Origin: Gillisia mitskevichiae
GTDB taxonomy: Bacteria > Bacteroidota > Bacteroidia > Flavobacteriales > Flavobacteriaceae
Length of the DNA: 64,000 nucleotides
Direction of reading: 5' to 3'
Assembly: GCF_003634585.1 (NCBI RefSeq)
Contig: NZ_RBLG01000001.1
Span: forward strand, 620,001 to 684,000
Shown here one piece after another: positions 1 to 6,352 of the stretch; position 1 is the stretch's first letter, and every line of letters starts with the position of its first letter. Below the pieces are notes generated by a model. It did no database searches and was not told where the DNA came from. It saw only the letters and a list, made by a program, of their open reading frames with translations. The position numbers and the translations under genes are program-made.

Positions 1-1757
1 AGACCATCGCCGACATATTCGGACATTACGTGCAAGAAGCTCGTGACATTGAAGTAGTCGGGATGGATTTTAAGAGTGTCAAGTAGATTTTCTTGGCTTT
101 TTTCTATAAAGCTGTAAAAACCATCTAACGAGTGATTTTCAGAAGTACTATCATAATAATGGCGCAGTATCTTTTTAACGGAAACCGATTGTGCTTTCGT
201 AACTTTTAAATCTGAAGCAAAGAGTTCAAATAGAAAAACGGATAAGTCTTCCAATCGCTCTGGTGTTAAGTCATCTTGATGACTGATGTAAAATGGATTG
301 ATACCCAAGTTCTTTCCGCTTTCGTAGCGAAGCACCGTATATTTTTCAGGATAGAGCTTTGCGAATTTGGTGTACGAGCCACCTAAGTCGATAATGACCA
401 AGCGAACGCCACTTTCAAAATACTGGCGCAGAATGTTATTTGCTAAAAAGGATTTTCCTTCGCCAGTTGGGGCGAAAATGGCAAAGTTTCGTGCCTTGAT
501 GCGTTTCTTCTTTTCATCCCAAACATCCTTTAGAACAGGAATGTTATGTTCACGGTCATTAAAGATGATTCCGGTATTATCGCTTTTATAGTTGGTGTTA
601 TTGATGAACAAGCAGAGCGCGTGTTTTAAATCGGTTACATATAAATCGTTGTTTGAAAAGTTGGATGAAAAGCAGCAGTAACTATTTAGAATATAGTTTT
701 TACGTTCTTCGCCTCGTGGGTAATACGGGATGATATCCAATTCCTTAAATTCAGTCTTTATTTTTGAAGTTATCTTGTCGAGCTCTTTAGCTTCCTTTGC
801 CCAATACACGATATTAAGATGACCACGAATAATCCGTGCGTTATCATCGGCATTGATTTGGTCAAGAATGTGCTGAATTTTGCCAAGAACCACTTTATTC
901 TGCGAACCGAAGTTGGAACTTTTGTTGAGTTCCTCAATCTTCTTGTCGAGCAGCTTGCGCCACTTTTGTTTATCATCGAGATAGATTATCTGGTTGACGA
1001 TATGATTTTCATTAAGCGTAAGCCCAAGACCATCAATAAACCCTTGATGAAACACAAAATCATCTGAAGTGAATTTCTCATTGGTTTTGCTACTCTGTAC
1101 ACTTTCGCCAAAGCACAGTTCGCTATTGATGGCAAGGGCATCAAAATGGTTTTCGCCAATATTGACGCTTTTCTTTTCCAGTATTATGTCAGTATCAAAG
1201 CCTTCGTTGAAGCCATTAAAATAGCCACTTGTGAGCTTCTGAATATCTTCCGTTTTAAGGGGAAGGAACGCCATTTTTCGGCTATTGTTTATAAAGGAAA
1301 CAGAGTCGCTTACCGAGTTGACGAAGCTTTTAATGTTGTCATCCAGTTCTTGTACAATTCCCTTTGAAGCTTTTCGGAACGGATTGACATATTTTGGGTT
1401 GTTAAGCGCCTTGTTTTTAGTGAGGATGAAGAACAGATAACATTTATGTTCAATATGTCCCCGACCCTTAAAATGCTCGTGTGTTGCTTTCTCTAAAAAA
1501 GTTTTATTGGGAAGCTGTTCCGAAGAATAGGATTTCTTCAGGTAGATATCCTGTTTGTGAACCACTGTCCCAACAGGCAAAGATTTTAAAGCCTGAAACC
1601 AAGCACCGTGCATATCTTCAAAATCCTTTTCGGACAAAGAATAGATTTCGGGTAGGTTTCCTTCAAAACACAATACCACATTGCCATTATTTGCAAATAC
1701 GATATTATCTTGAATATCCGTAATGGGTTGATATGCCGAAAGATTAATCTTGTTCAT
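1..1757 (-). CDS. traG: TraG family conjugation ATPase (VirB4-like), 3' end outside window
   Basis: Energises the mating-pair-formation apparatus at the inner membrane. About 585 codons are present, starting with ATG at 1757 (MNKINLSAYQPITDI) and reading open to the window edge; the family is usually over 800 residues. A Walker A motif (APTGEGKS) lies near residue 430. The first 319 residues align closely with the truncated gene at 26603-27652. It overlaps traF by 14 bp, as in the second copy, so traE-traF-traG form a tight operon. No internal stop or frameshift was seen in the part present. Assignment to TraG rests on gene order, on the N-terminal match to the other copy and on the Walker motif. 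Confidence 0.9.
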   Translation of the reverse strand, partial: MNKINLSAYQPITDIQDNIVFANNGNVVLCFEGNLPEIYSLSEKDFEDMHGAWFQALKSLPVGTVVHKQDIYLKKSYSSEQLPNKTFLEKATHEHFKGRGHIEHKCYLFFILTKNKALNNPKYVNPFRKASKGIVQELDDNIKSFVNSVSDSVSFINNSRKMAFLPLKTEDIQKLTSGYFNGFNEGFDTDIILEKKSVNIGENHFDALAINSELCFGESVQSSKTNEKFTSDDFVFHQGFIDGLGLTLNENHIVNQIIYLDDKQKWRKLLDKKIEELNKSSNFGSQNKVVLGKIQHILDQINADDNARIIRGHLNIVYWAKEAKELDKITSKIKTEFKELDIIPYYPRGEERKNYILNSYCCFSSNFSNNDLYVTDLKHALCLFINNTNYKSDNTGIIFNDREHNIPVLKDVWDEKKKRIKARNFAIFAPTGEGKSFLANNILRQYFESGVRLVIIDLGGSYTKFAKLYPEKYTVLRYESGKNLGINPFYISHQDDLTPERLEDLSVFLFELFASDLKVTKAQSVSVKKILRHYYDSTSENHSLDGFYSFIEKSQENLLDTLKIHPDYFNVTSFLHVMSEYVGDG

Positions 1758-2028
1758 AATCGAAGCCTGAATTTCTTTTGTTACTGATAATTTTTGGGAA
1801 GGCTTTCGCCATTTGGAAAAGCTGCGGATTGTGGTTTATTCGAGTCAAGGCGACATATAATGCAGCATTGAATACCAATATCCCTATAATTATCCCAAAG
1901 CTGAAAGAGAAAATAATTACTAACAGCGATGCAAGTATGGAAACCATCATCAAGGCAAACAGGGAAATGGGCAGCCCAAATATGACCGCCCGTTTCCTAA
2001 TGTTTTTATAGACCTCGAACCGTTTCAT
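1744..2028 (-). CDS. traF: TraF-type (DUF4133) conjugal transfer membrane protein
   Basis: Small inner-membrane component of the conjugation channel, thought to correspond to VirB3. It has 94 residues with a short cytoplasmic N-terminus (MKRFEVYKNIRKRAVIFGLP) and two hydrophobic segments at about 20-40 and 43-62. It lies directly after traE and overlaps the start of traG by 14 bp, the usual traEFG order in Bacteroidota elements. The second copy at 27639-27923 differs at only a few residues. The ATG at 2028 abuts the traE stop at 2029. Confidence 0.88.
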   Translation of the reverse strand: MKRFEVYKNIRKRAVIFGLPISLFALMMVSILASLLVIIFSFSFGIIIGILVFNAALYVALTRINHNPQLFQMAKAFPKIISNKRNSGFDYEQD

Positions 2029-2316
2029 TTATACTACGATTCCTATTAGGTAAGTGAAGATGCCTACGACTGCGCCTGCAATCAAAACAAATACGAGAAC
2101 CCTTGTGATTCCTTTTTTGAGGTCAGCATTTTCCCCAAAGAAATGTCCTGCATTAAATAGGAAACCAACTAGGAAAATAACCCCTAAAATGATGGGAAAA
2201 ATGGTTCGGATGGTGTTTGAAACATCATCGACCGAATCTTCAATTCCCCCAATTTGAGCAAAAAGTGATGTTGAGAGCAACGACAAAAAAGTTGCCAAAT
2301 AAATTGATTTTTTCAT
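2029..2316 (-). CDS. traE: TraE-type (DUF4134) conjugal transfer protein
   Basis: Small secreted or inner-membrane subunit, comparable in size and topology to VirB2-type pilins. It has 95 residues: a signal peptide (about 1-20, ending SLFAQ), an acidic stretch, then two transmembrane helices at about 38-57 and 70-93. It is the first gene of traEFG. Upstream lies a short divergent intergenic region with a palindrome shared with the second copy. Its duplicate at 27957-28244 differs by a single conservative residue (Val/Ile) despite many silent base changes, which points to strong purifying selection on the protein. Confidence 0.88.
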   Translation of the reverse strand: MKKSIYLATFLSLLSTSLFAQIGGIEDSVDDVSNTIRTIFPIILGVIFLVGFLFNAGHFFGENADLKKGITRVLVFVLIAGAVVGIFTYLIGIVV

Positions 2317-2390
2317 AGCGTAACAGTTTAGAATTTTGTGTTGTTTTCGTTATTGGAAATTTACATATATTTGTTCATAAATAACTGATT

Positions 2391-2422
2391 ATCAAATATT
2401 TGTGAATAAAATATTATTTGAT
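2391..2422. promoter_or_regulatory. Palindromic operator candidate between traE and amidase
   Basis: An inverted repeat with arms ATCAAATA and TATTTGAT separated by 16 bp lies between the divergent traE and amidase genes. The whole 32-bp block is identical at 28319-28350 in the second copy, although flanking bases differ. On the plus strand TATATTTG at 2366-2373 fits the Bacteroidota -7 consensus TAnnTTTG, but the second copy has TATATTTA there, so the promoter call is weaker than the palindrome. Confidence 0.5.
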
Positions 2423-2505
2423 TTAGTTTGAATTCGTTTGTTATTATTTGGCATCAAATTCTATGGATTTTAGAAAGTAAATTGTTGATAACCCAAAAAT
2501 TGAAA

Positions 2506-3147
2506 ATGAAAAAAGTGCTCAAAAACGTCAGTTTTGTGATTTTGCTCTTAAAAATGTGCATCATTTTTGGACAGGAAACGACTGCTCAAAAAAGAATTGT
2601 GATTGATGTTGGACACGGTGGAAAAGATTCTGGTGCAATCGGAATAAATGGCATCCAAGAAAAGGATGTGGTTTTGGATGTTGCAAATGCCATTTTGAAT
2701 CTAAATAATGAAATGGATAAGCCTTTGGATATTTATTTGACCAGGTATAGTGATACGCTCATTTCGCTATCGGATAGAACCAAGCTGGCCAAAGCCTTAA
2801 ATGCTGATTTGTTTGTGTCTTTGCATTGCAATCATTCTGATAATCCAGAAGCAAGCGGGATTGAGGTTTATTCTTCAAAGAAACAAGGGGAATATTCTAA
2901 AGAATCCGTTTTCATTGGTTATCAAATTGAAAAAGTATTTTGTGAAACAATAGGCTATCAAAGTAGAGGTGTGAAGTTTGCGAACTTTCAGGTACTTCGA
3001 GAAACTGTTGAGTATTGCACATCAATACTATTGGAATTGGGCTTTTTATCCAATTGGGATGAGGGAAGCTATATTTTAGATAACAACAATATTGAACGCA
3101 TCGCACTATCAATATTAATATCCATTAAAAAATCCATAAAATTATGA
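2506..3147 (+). CDS. N-acetylmuramoyl-L-alanine amidase (Amidase_3), secreted
   Basis: Predicted zinc amidase that cleaves the peptide stem from N-acetylmuramic acid, probably opening the wall for the conjugation apparatus. The ATG at 2506 (MKKVLKNVSFVILLLKM) is chosen over the 26-codon upstream extension because it gives a signal peptide and matches the second copy. Family motifs are VIDVGHGG (first zinc His), SLHCNHSDN (second His) and LLELGFLSN (catalytic Glu). It runs opposite to traE. The N-terminal half is nearly identical to the copy at 28434-29081 while the C-terminal half is much more divergent, suggesting recombination or relaxed constraint there. A small ORF overlaps its stop by ATGA. 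Confidence 0.85.
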   Translation: MKKVLKNVSFVILLLKMCIIFGQETTAQKRIVIDVGHGGKDSGAIGINGIQEKDVVLDVANAILNLNNEMDKPLDIYLTRYSDTLISLSDRTKLAKALNADLFVSLHCNHSDNPEASGIEVYSSKKQGEYSKESVFIGYQIEKVFCETIGYQSRGVKFANFQVLRETVEYCTSILLELGFLSNWDEGSYILDNNNIERIALSILISIKKSIKL

Positions 3148-3227
3148 AAGATATTTTTTTAGAGTTAACAAAGAGCTTGAAGGCTATAGTAGAGCAGTTT
3201 ATTTCAGAAATAATTTTGCTGTATTAA
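3144..3227 (+). CDS. Small conserved ORF coupled to amidase (27 aa)
   Basis: A 27-codon ORF starts inside the amidase stop (ATGA overlap) and begins MKDIFLELTKSLKAIVEQF. At the same place after the second amidase copy there is a 34-codon ORF beginning MKDLFIETIKSIREVLKVF. Start position, overlap and amphipathic helical character are kept while the bases differ, so it is probably translated. No family is recognised. It could be a small partner or localisation peptide for the amidase. Nothing else separates it from the convergent ATPase gene (16 bp). Confidence 0.5.
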   Translation: MKDIFLELTKSLKAIVEQFISEIILLY

Positions 3228-3243
3228 TCCTTCAAAAGTTGAG

Positions 3244-3906
3244 TTACTTGCGTTTATCTTCAGCCCCTTTATCAAAGGCAACCAAATTAAAAAGTTCACG
3301 CATTCGGCTACGTACCCGATTCCCATAGCGTTCTTCCAGTTCCTCTGCGTTGAGATTGGTAGTTGCGTGGGTTTTTACCTTGCCTTTGGTCTGAACAAAT
3401 AATTCATAGCGCGATAGCAAAACTTCGCCCATAACGTTTAGGTCTTTGCCATAAAACCGACCTGCGGGTTCGACACCTAAATCGTCGAAACAGTAAAACT
3501 TCGTGTTGCCATATTCTTCAACGGTTTTGAAACCTAAATGGTTAAAACTGAAGGTTACATTCCGGCAGGGAATCATTTCATAGGGGCGTTGCAGCGGTAC
3601 AATGTGGCGCAGTAATTTCATTAAACTTGTTTTGCCACATCCCACGGGTCCGGAAAGCAAAATGCCTTTTTCTGGGTCGATGCCGTTCTTTTTGCAGTTT
3701 TCTTTATCGCGGACAAAATAATTGCAAAGCTTCAGGACTATTGCTTCATCTTGGTCGTAGATTTTAAATTTATCGCCAAAAAGCAGCTTCCCTTTTGCGT
3801 TCAGGTAAATTAAAATTTTTGGGAAATCGTAGAGAATGCTTTTGCCATCAAAGTTCCCGAGCGCATATTCAACGCCACCTTCGGTTATTTTAGAGGGGTT
3901 GTCCAT
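3244..3906 (-). CDS. DnaC/IstB-like AAA+ ATPase, probable helicase loader
   Basis: AAA+ ATPase of about 220 residues. Walker A is GPVGCGKTS at about residue 97, Walker B is YCFDDLG, and a C-terminal RVRSRMRELFNLVAF segment resembles the arginine-finger region of DnaC-like loaders. The ATG at 3906 (MDNPSKITEGG) is preferred over an open frame reaching 4122 because the second copy starts at exactly this Met. It overlaps the end of the rep-like gene by 17 bp in both copies. The pairing of a DnaD-like initiator with a DnaC-like loader suggests a replication function for the element. It could instead serve a targeting role of the IstB kind, but no transposase is present. Confidence 0.75.
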   Translation of the reverse strand: MDNPSKITEGGVEYALGNFDGKSILYDFPKILIYLNAKGKLLFGDKFKIYDQDEAIVLKLCNYFVRDKENCKKNGIDPEKGILLSGPVGCGKTSLMKLLRHIVPLQRPYEMIPCRNVTFSFNHLGFKTVEEYGNTKFYCFDDLGVEPAGRFYGKDLNVMGEVLLSRYELFVQTKGKVKTHATTNLNAEELEERYGNRVRSRMRELFNLVAFDKGAEDKRK

Positions 3907-4642
3907 AGTCTTTGTTTTTACTGGTTCGCAGGTTGTCCTTGATTTGGGACGCTTGTTTTTTGTTTGGTTTGTTTTCCTCGGCATATAATTCTGTTCTGTC
4001 CATCCAGTTTGTGGCCAAGGCACGCCAATCTCTAATTTCATTTCCATCACTCGTTTGCCAGTTCCGGGTTTCATAATGCTCAAAGAATTTTTTTCCTTCA
4101 TCAGCATTAAAACCTTTTTCAATAAAAAAATCTATTACCGCCTGCCAGCCCTTTGGTTGTTTTATATTGTTTACTTGTTTGGTATTGTTTATAGTAGATA
4201 CCAATGCTTGTCCACTGGTGGGACGGTGCGAGTCCACAGCTTGTCCATTATTGGGATGGTGCTGGTACACTACTGGTTCTTCAATGGGACGGTAGTGTTC
4301 CGCAAGCTGTTCTAATTTGGGACTGTACCGTCCCGTATCAGGTTCATCACTTGTCCCCAGAATGGCCATCTTGATTTTGCTGCCCTTATACGGATTGTTG
4401 GAAGGGAAGTACGATAGGTATTGCCAAGAATCTAATTCCACAATGCATCTATGATATGTGGACTTAGAGCCTATTTTGGCACAACGCATCAAGTCTCTAC
4501 GGTTTACGTAGAATTCATCCATAAATCGGCAACTGTTCCATTCTTGGAACAGTGCCATATAAAGGCTTATGTGCGTTGGATTGAGGCGGTCATCAAAAAA
4601 GAACTTTTCAAAAGCCGCATTTAGTAGCTTTATATAGTTCAT
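3890..4642 (-). CDS. Rep-like protein with central 11-residue repeats
   Basis: A 250-residue protein in three parts. Residues 1-100 look like a winged-helix DNA-binding domain (FYVNRRDLMRCAKIGSKSTYHR). Residues 105-148 are four tandem 11-residue repeats with pattern x-[YH]-x-P-x-x-x-[QP]-x-x-x. Residues 160-225 (WQAVIDFFIEKGF, DWRALATNWMDR) resemble a DnaD-type C-terminus. It is followed by a DnaC-like ATPase with a 17-bp overlap and preceded 3 bp upstream by an HTH gene. The architecture recalls RepA_N-type initiators of Gram-positive plasmids, in which the origin lies inside rep; that comparison is inference. A transcriptional regulator is the alternative. Confidence 0.55.
   Translation of the reverse strand: MNYIKLLNAAFEKFFFDDRLNPTHISLYMALFQEWNSCRFMDEFYVNRRDLMRCAKIGSKSTYHRCIVELDSWQYLSYFPSNNPYKGSKIKMAILGTSDEPDTGRYSPKLEQLAEHYRPIEEPVVYQHHPNNGQAVDSHRPTSGQALVSTINNTKQVNNIKQPKGWQAVIDFFIEKGFNADEGKKFFEHYETRNWQTSDGNEIRDWRALATNWMDRTELYAEENKPNKKQASQIKDNLRTSKNKDYGQPL
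4206..4338. repeat. Four 33-bp-period repeats inside rep-like gene
   Basis: GGGAYKGT boxes occur at 4220-4227, 4253-4260, 4286-4293 and 4319-4326, each exactly 33 bp after the last. They are embedded in units that often begin GCTTGTCC or a variant. The last box is part of an imperfect palindrome, GGGACTGTACCGTCCC (4319-4334). On the coding strand they yield the 11-residue repeats of the protein. The second copy keeps four boxes with the same spacing. Iteron-like in appearance. Confidence 0.7.
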
Positions 4643-4645
4643 CTT

Positions 4646-4930
4646 TTAAGAATTTTGCTTGTGCTGCACTCGATTTGAGTTCATTACATCTTGAATTTCC
4701 TCTGCATCATAGTAGATAATGCCCCCAACTTTTGTGTATGGCAACGTTCCATTGATGCGAAGATTCTGTAATGTACCTGGACTGACTTGAAGCAAGTCCA
4801 TTACCTCGGAAGATTTTAAATATTTCTTGAGTTTTCCAGTTGCTTGTTTAGATAGAAGATTCTTGATGTCATCGAGCAATTCCATTTTAAATTCTCGAAG
4901 GTCGTCGGTGGTAATAATATTTGCTGGCAT
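4646..4930 (-). CDS. Helix-turn-helix (excisionase/MerR-like HTH_17) protein
   Basis: A 94-residue DNA-binding protein. Residues about 40-90 (YLKSSEVMDLLQVSPGTLQNL, then TLPYTKVGGIIYYDAEEI) form the HTH_17 fold typical of excisionase-like and small accessory regulators of Bacteroidota elements. The N-terminal part is a charged helix (DDLREFKMELLDDIKNLL). It is the first gene after the conserved noncoding region and a hairpin, and it ends 3 bp before the rep-like gene, so it probably begins the HTH-rep-ATPase transcript. The function could be excision, control of replication, or both; the sequence does not decide. Confidence 0.75.
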   Translation of the reverse strand: MPANIITTDDLREFKMELLDDIKNLLSKQATGKLKKYLKSSEVMDLLQVSPGTLQNLRINGTLPYTKVGGIIYYDAEEIQDVMNSNRVQHKQNS

Positions 4931-4951
4931 AATAGAACGGTTTTAAAGAAA

Positions 4952-4989
4952 GGGACTATCGTATCGATTTCAACTAATTTGATAGTCCC
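4952..4989. promoter_or_regulatory. Long inverted repeat upstream of HTH gene
   Basis: Perfect 9-bp arms GGGACTATC (4952-4960) and GATAGTCCC (4981-4989) are separated by 20 bp, ending 22 bp before the HTH start. In the second copy the arms change together (GGGCTA at 34369 and TAGCCC at 34399). The coupled change argues for a paired structure, either a leader hairpin or a protein-bound cruciform. Role unknown. Confidence 0.5.
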
Positions 4990-5000
4990 TGACCTGATTT

Positions 5001-5209
5001 GACTTTCGTTCTACAAATTTGGGATGGTTTATTGGATTTTAATCCCAAGTTGTACCCAAGTAGGGTGTTTTTATTTGCTCATTTTCAATGGTTTAAATTG
5101 GTTTGATTTAGAGGTGTCACTTTAAATCATCTATGCCAAATGATAATAGATAAAATTAATTTTATTTTTTCCCAAGTTAGACCCAACTTGGGAAAAAATT
5201 TAACATTTT
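5001..5209. promoter_or_regulatory. Highly conserved noncoding segment between rteC and HTH gene
   Basis: These 209 bp match 34417-34625 with four base differences by eye, whereas the adjacent HTH genes differ at many positions. No ORF spans it. It contains CCCAAGT direct repeats 11 bp apart (5044 and 5055), a third CCCAAGT at 5171 facing ACTTGGG at 5186, the 16-bp palindrome ATAAAATTAATTTTAT (5150-5165), and a terminator-like inverted repeat. It may hold an origin, a transfer origin or a dense operator array. Confidence 0.6.
5165..5198. terminator. Bidirectional terminator-like hairpin downstream of rteC
   Basis: Perfect 14-bp arms TTTTTTCCCAAGTT and AACTTGGGAAAAAA around a 6-base loop, 26 bp beyond the rteC stop. 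A stem flanked by T and A runs is the form of an intrinsic terminator working in both directions. The second copy (34581-34610) keeps the CCCAAGT/ACTTGGG stem with changes at its edges. It could also be an operator. Confidence 0.55.
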
Positions 5210-5223
5210 AAAAGCTCAAAATA

Positions 5224-6075
5224 TTAACCGTCCGTTTCTTCCATTCGCCTTAAAAGTGTGGCTTTTAGTCTATCGATAAACTTGGTTTGGTCGATTTTTC
5301 GTTCTCTAATTTCTAGAAAAGTTCTATATACATTTCCAAGTTTAAGTTCGAAAATGTCTTCACAAGCTGAAGCCATTTCTTTAATACCAGCTGTACCGCT
5401 TTTTATCGCTCCAGAAGCCTGTAAGGCATAAATCAATTCAATCAGGTCAGTTTTTGAAGCCGTCCAGCCAAGGCGCTCACCATTGGCTAAAGTGTTTAGT
5501 TTATTTGAAATACCGTAGGACTGATCTCTTAAATAACTTAATTCCTGAACGTAGTGATTTATTAAGAGGTCATAGGCCATAATTTTAGCAATTGCGTTAT
5601 CGTGACTTGTAGAAAATTCAGCATCAGTATAGAAATGGGAAGTGTCCGAAACCAGACTAATTTTATCTTTACCTCTTATAAAGTAAAATTCATCTAAAAC
5701 CGTAGATTCCTCCCGGTAATATTTAATAAAGTCGATATTCCGGCGATTACTTTCTTGAAGTTTTTGAATTTCTTCGTCTATAAAGATCTGTTGAGATTGA
5801 ATCGTTCCCGCCGGGCGATTAATCAAAAAATTATACAGTTTAGCATAGAATTTCAACCTGCTATAAACATACGGCTTGTGCTTTTTGAAAAATGTTATTT
5901 CATTTTCTTTATTTTTGAAATTATTATCTCTAATACATAGCCGAAGTTTTTGTAAATATTTCCTTGAGATTGTAATTCCCTTTTCAACTACATTGAAATC
6001 ATTAACGTTGGACTCCTCTATTTCTAATATTTCATTTTTGAAATCTTCTATTATTTTAAGTAAATCTTTTTCCAA
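5224..6075 (-). CDS. rteC: RteC-like regulatory protein
   Basis: Homolog of RteC, which in Bacteroides CTnDOT-type elements activates excision and transfer genes by DNA binding. No ATG is available near the N-terminus. A TTG at 6075 aligns with the TTG at 35491 of the second copy and gives 283 residues in both; an upstream GTG at 6114 would add 13 residues not conserved in copy 2. The central and C-terminal parts (HFYTDAEFSTSHDNAIAKIM; NGERLGWTASKTDLIELIYA) are nearly identical between copies. It lies upstream of the conserved noncoding region and the HTH gene, as expected for a regulator of element functions. A non-ATG start would keep expression low. Confidence 0.75.
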   Translation of the reverse strand: MEKDLLKIIEDFKNEILEIEESNVNDFNVVEKGITISRKYLQKLRLCIRDNNFKNKENEITFFKKHKPYVYSRLKFYAKLYNFLINRPAGTIQSQQIFIDEEIQKLQESNRRNIDFIKYYREESTVLDEFYFIRGKDKISLVSDTSHFYTDAEFSTSHDNAIAKIMAYDLLINHYVQELSYLRDQSYGISNKLNTLANGERLGWTASKTDLIELIYALQASGAIKSGTAGIKEMASACEDIFELKLGNVYRTFLEIRERKIDQTKFIDRLKATLLRRMEETDG

Positions 6076-6352
6076 ATTTAATCTGGGTTTAAATGTTAAT
6101 AAAATAAAACCCACATTATTGACAACTGTAATTTTGGGGTTTAAGAAATCGCATTTTGCATCTTAACATCGTTTCCAATACGACTTAATACAAAACACCT
6201 AAATCATTTGGTGTCATAAAGAGAGACTAGTTAAAATACACGCTCTATAAATGTTACTTTATTACCATTATTAGGCTTTTTAATTCGTTAGGTTTATTAT
6301 TACATTATATTCAAGCCTGTAAAAGTTTGAGGAACTCAAGTCTACGCATCTC

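Noticed and set aside
3244-4122. ATPase extended to 4122
   Set aside because: The added 72 residues lie over the rep-like gene and have no match in the second copy, which starts at the equivalent of 3906.
4206-4338. 33-bp repeats as a CRISPR array
   Set aside because: Units are degenerate, contiguous without spacers, and code for an 11-residue protein repeat in both copies.
5150-5165. ATAAAATTAATTTTAT as an IS end
   Set aside because: No transposase, no target duplication; it is part of the conserved noncoding block.
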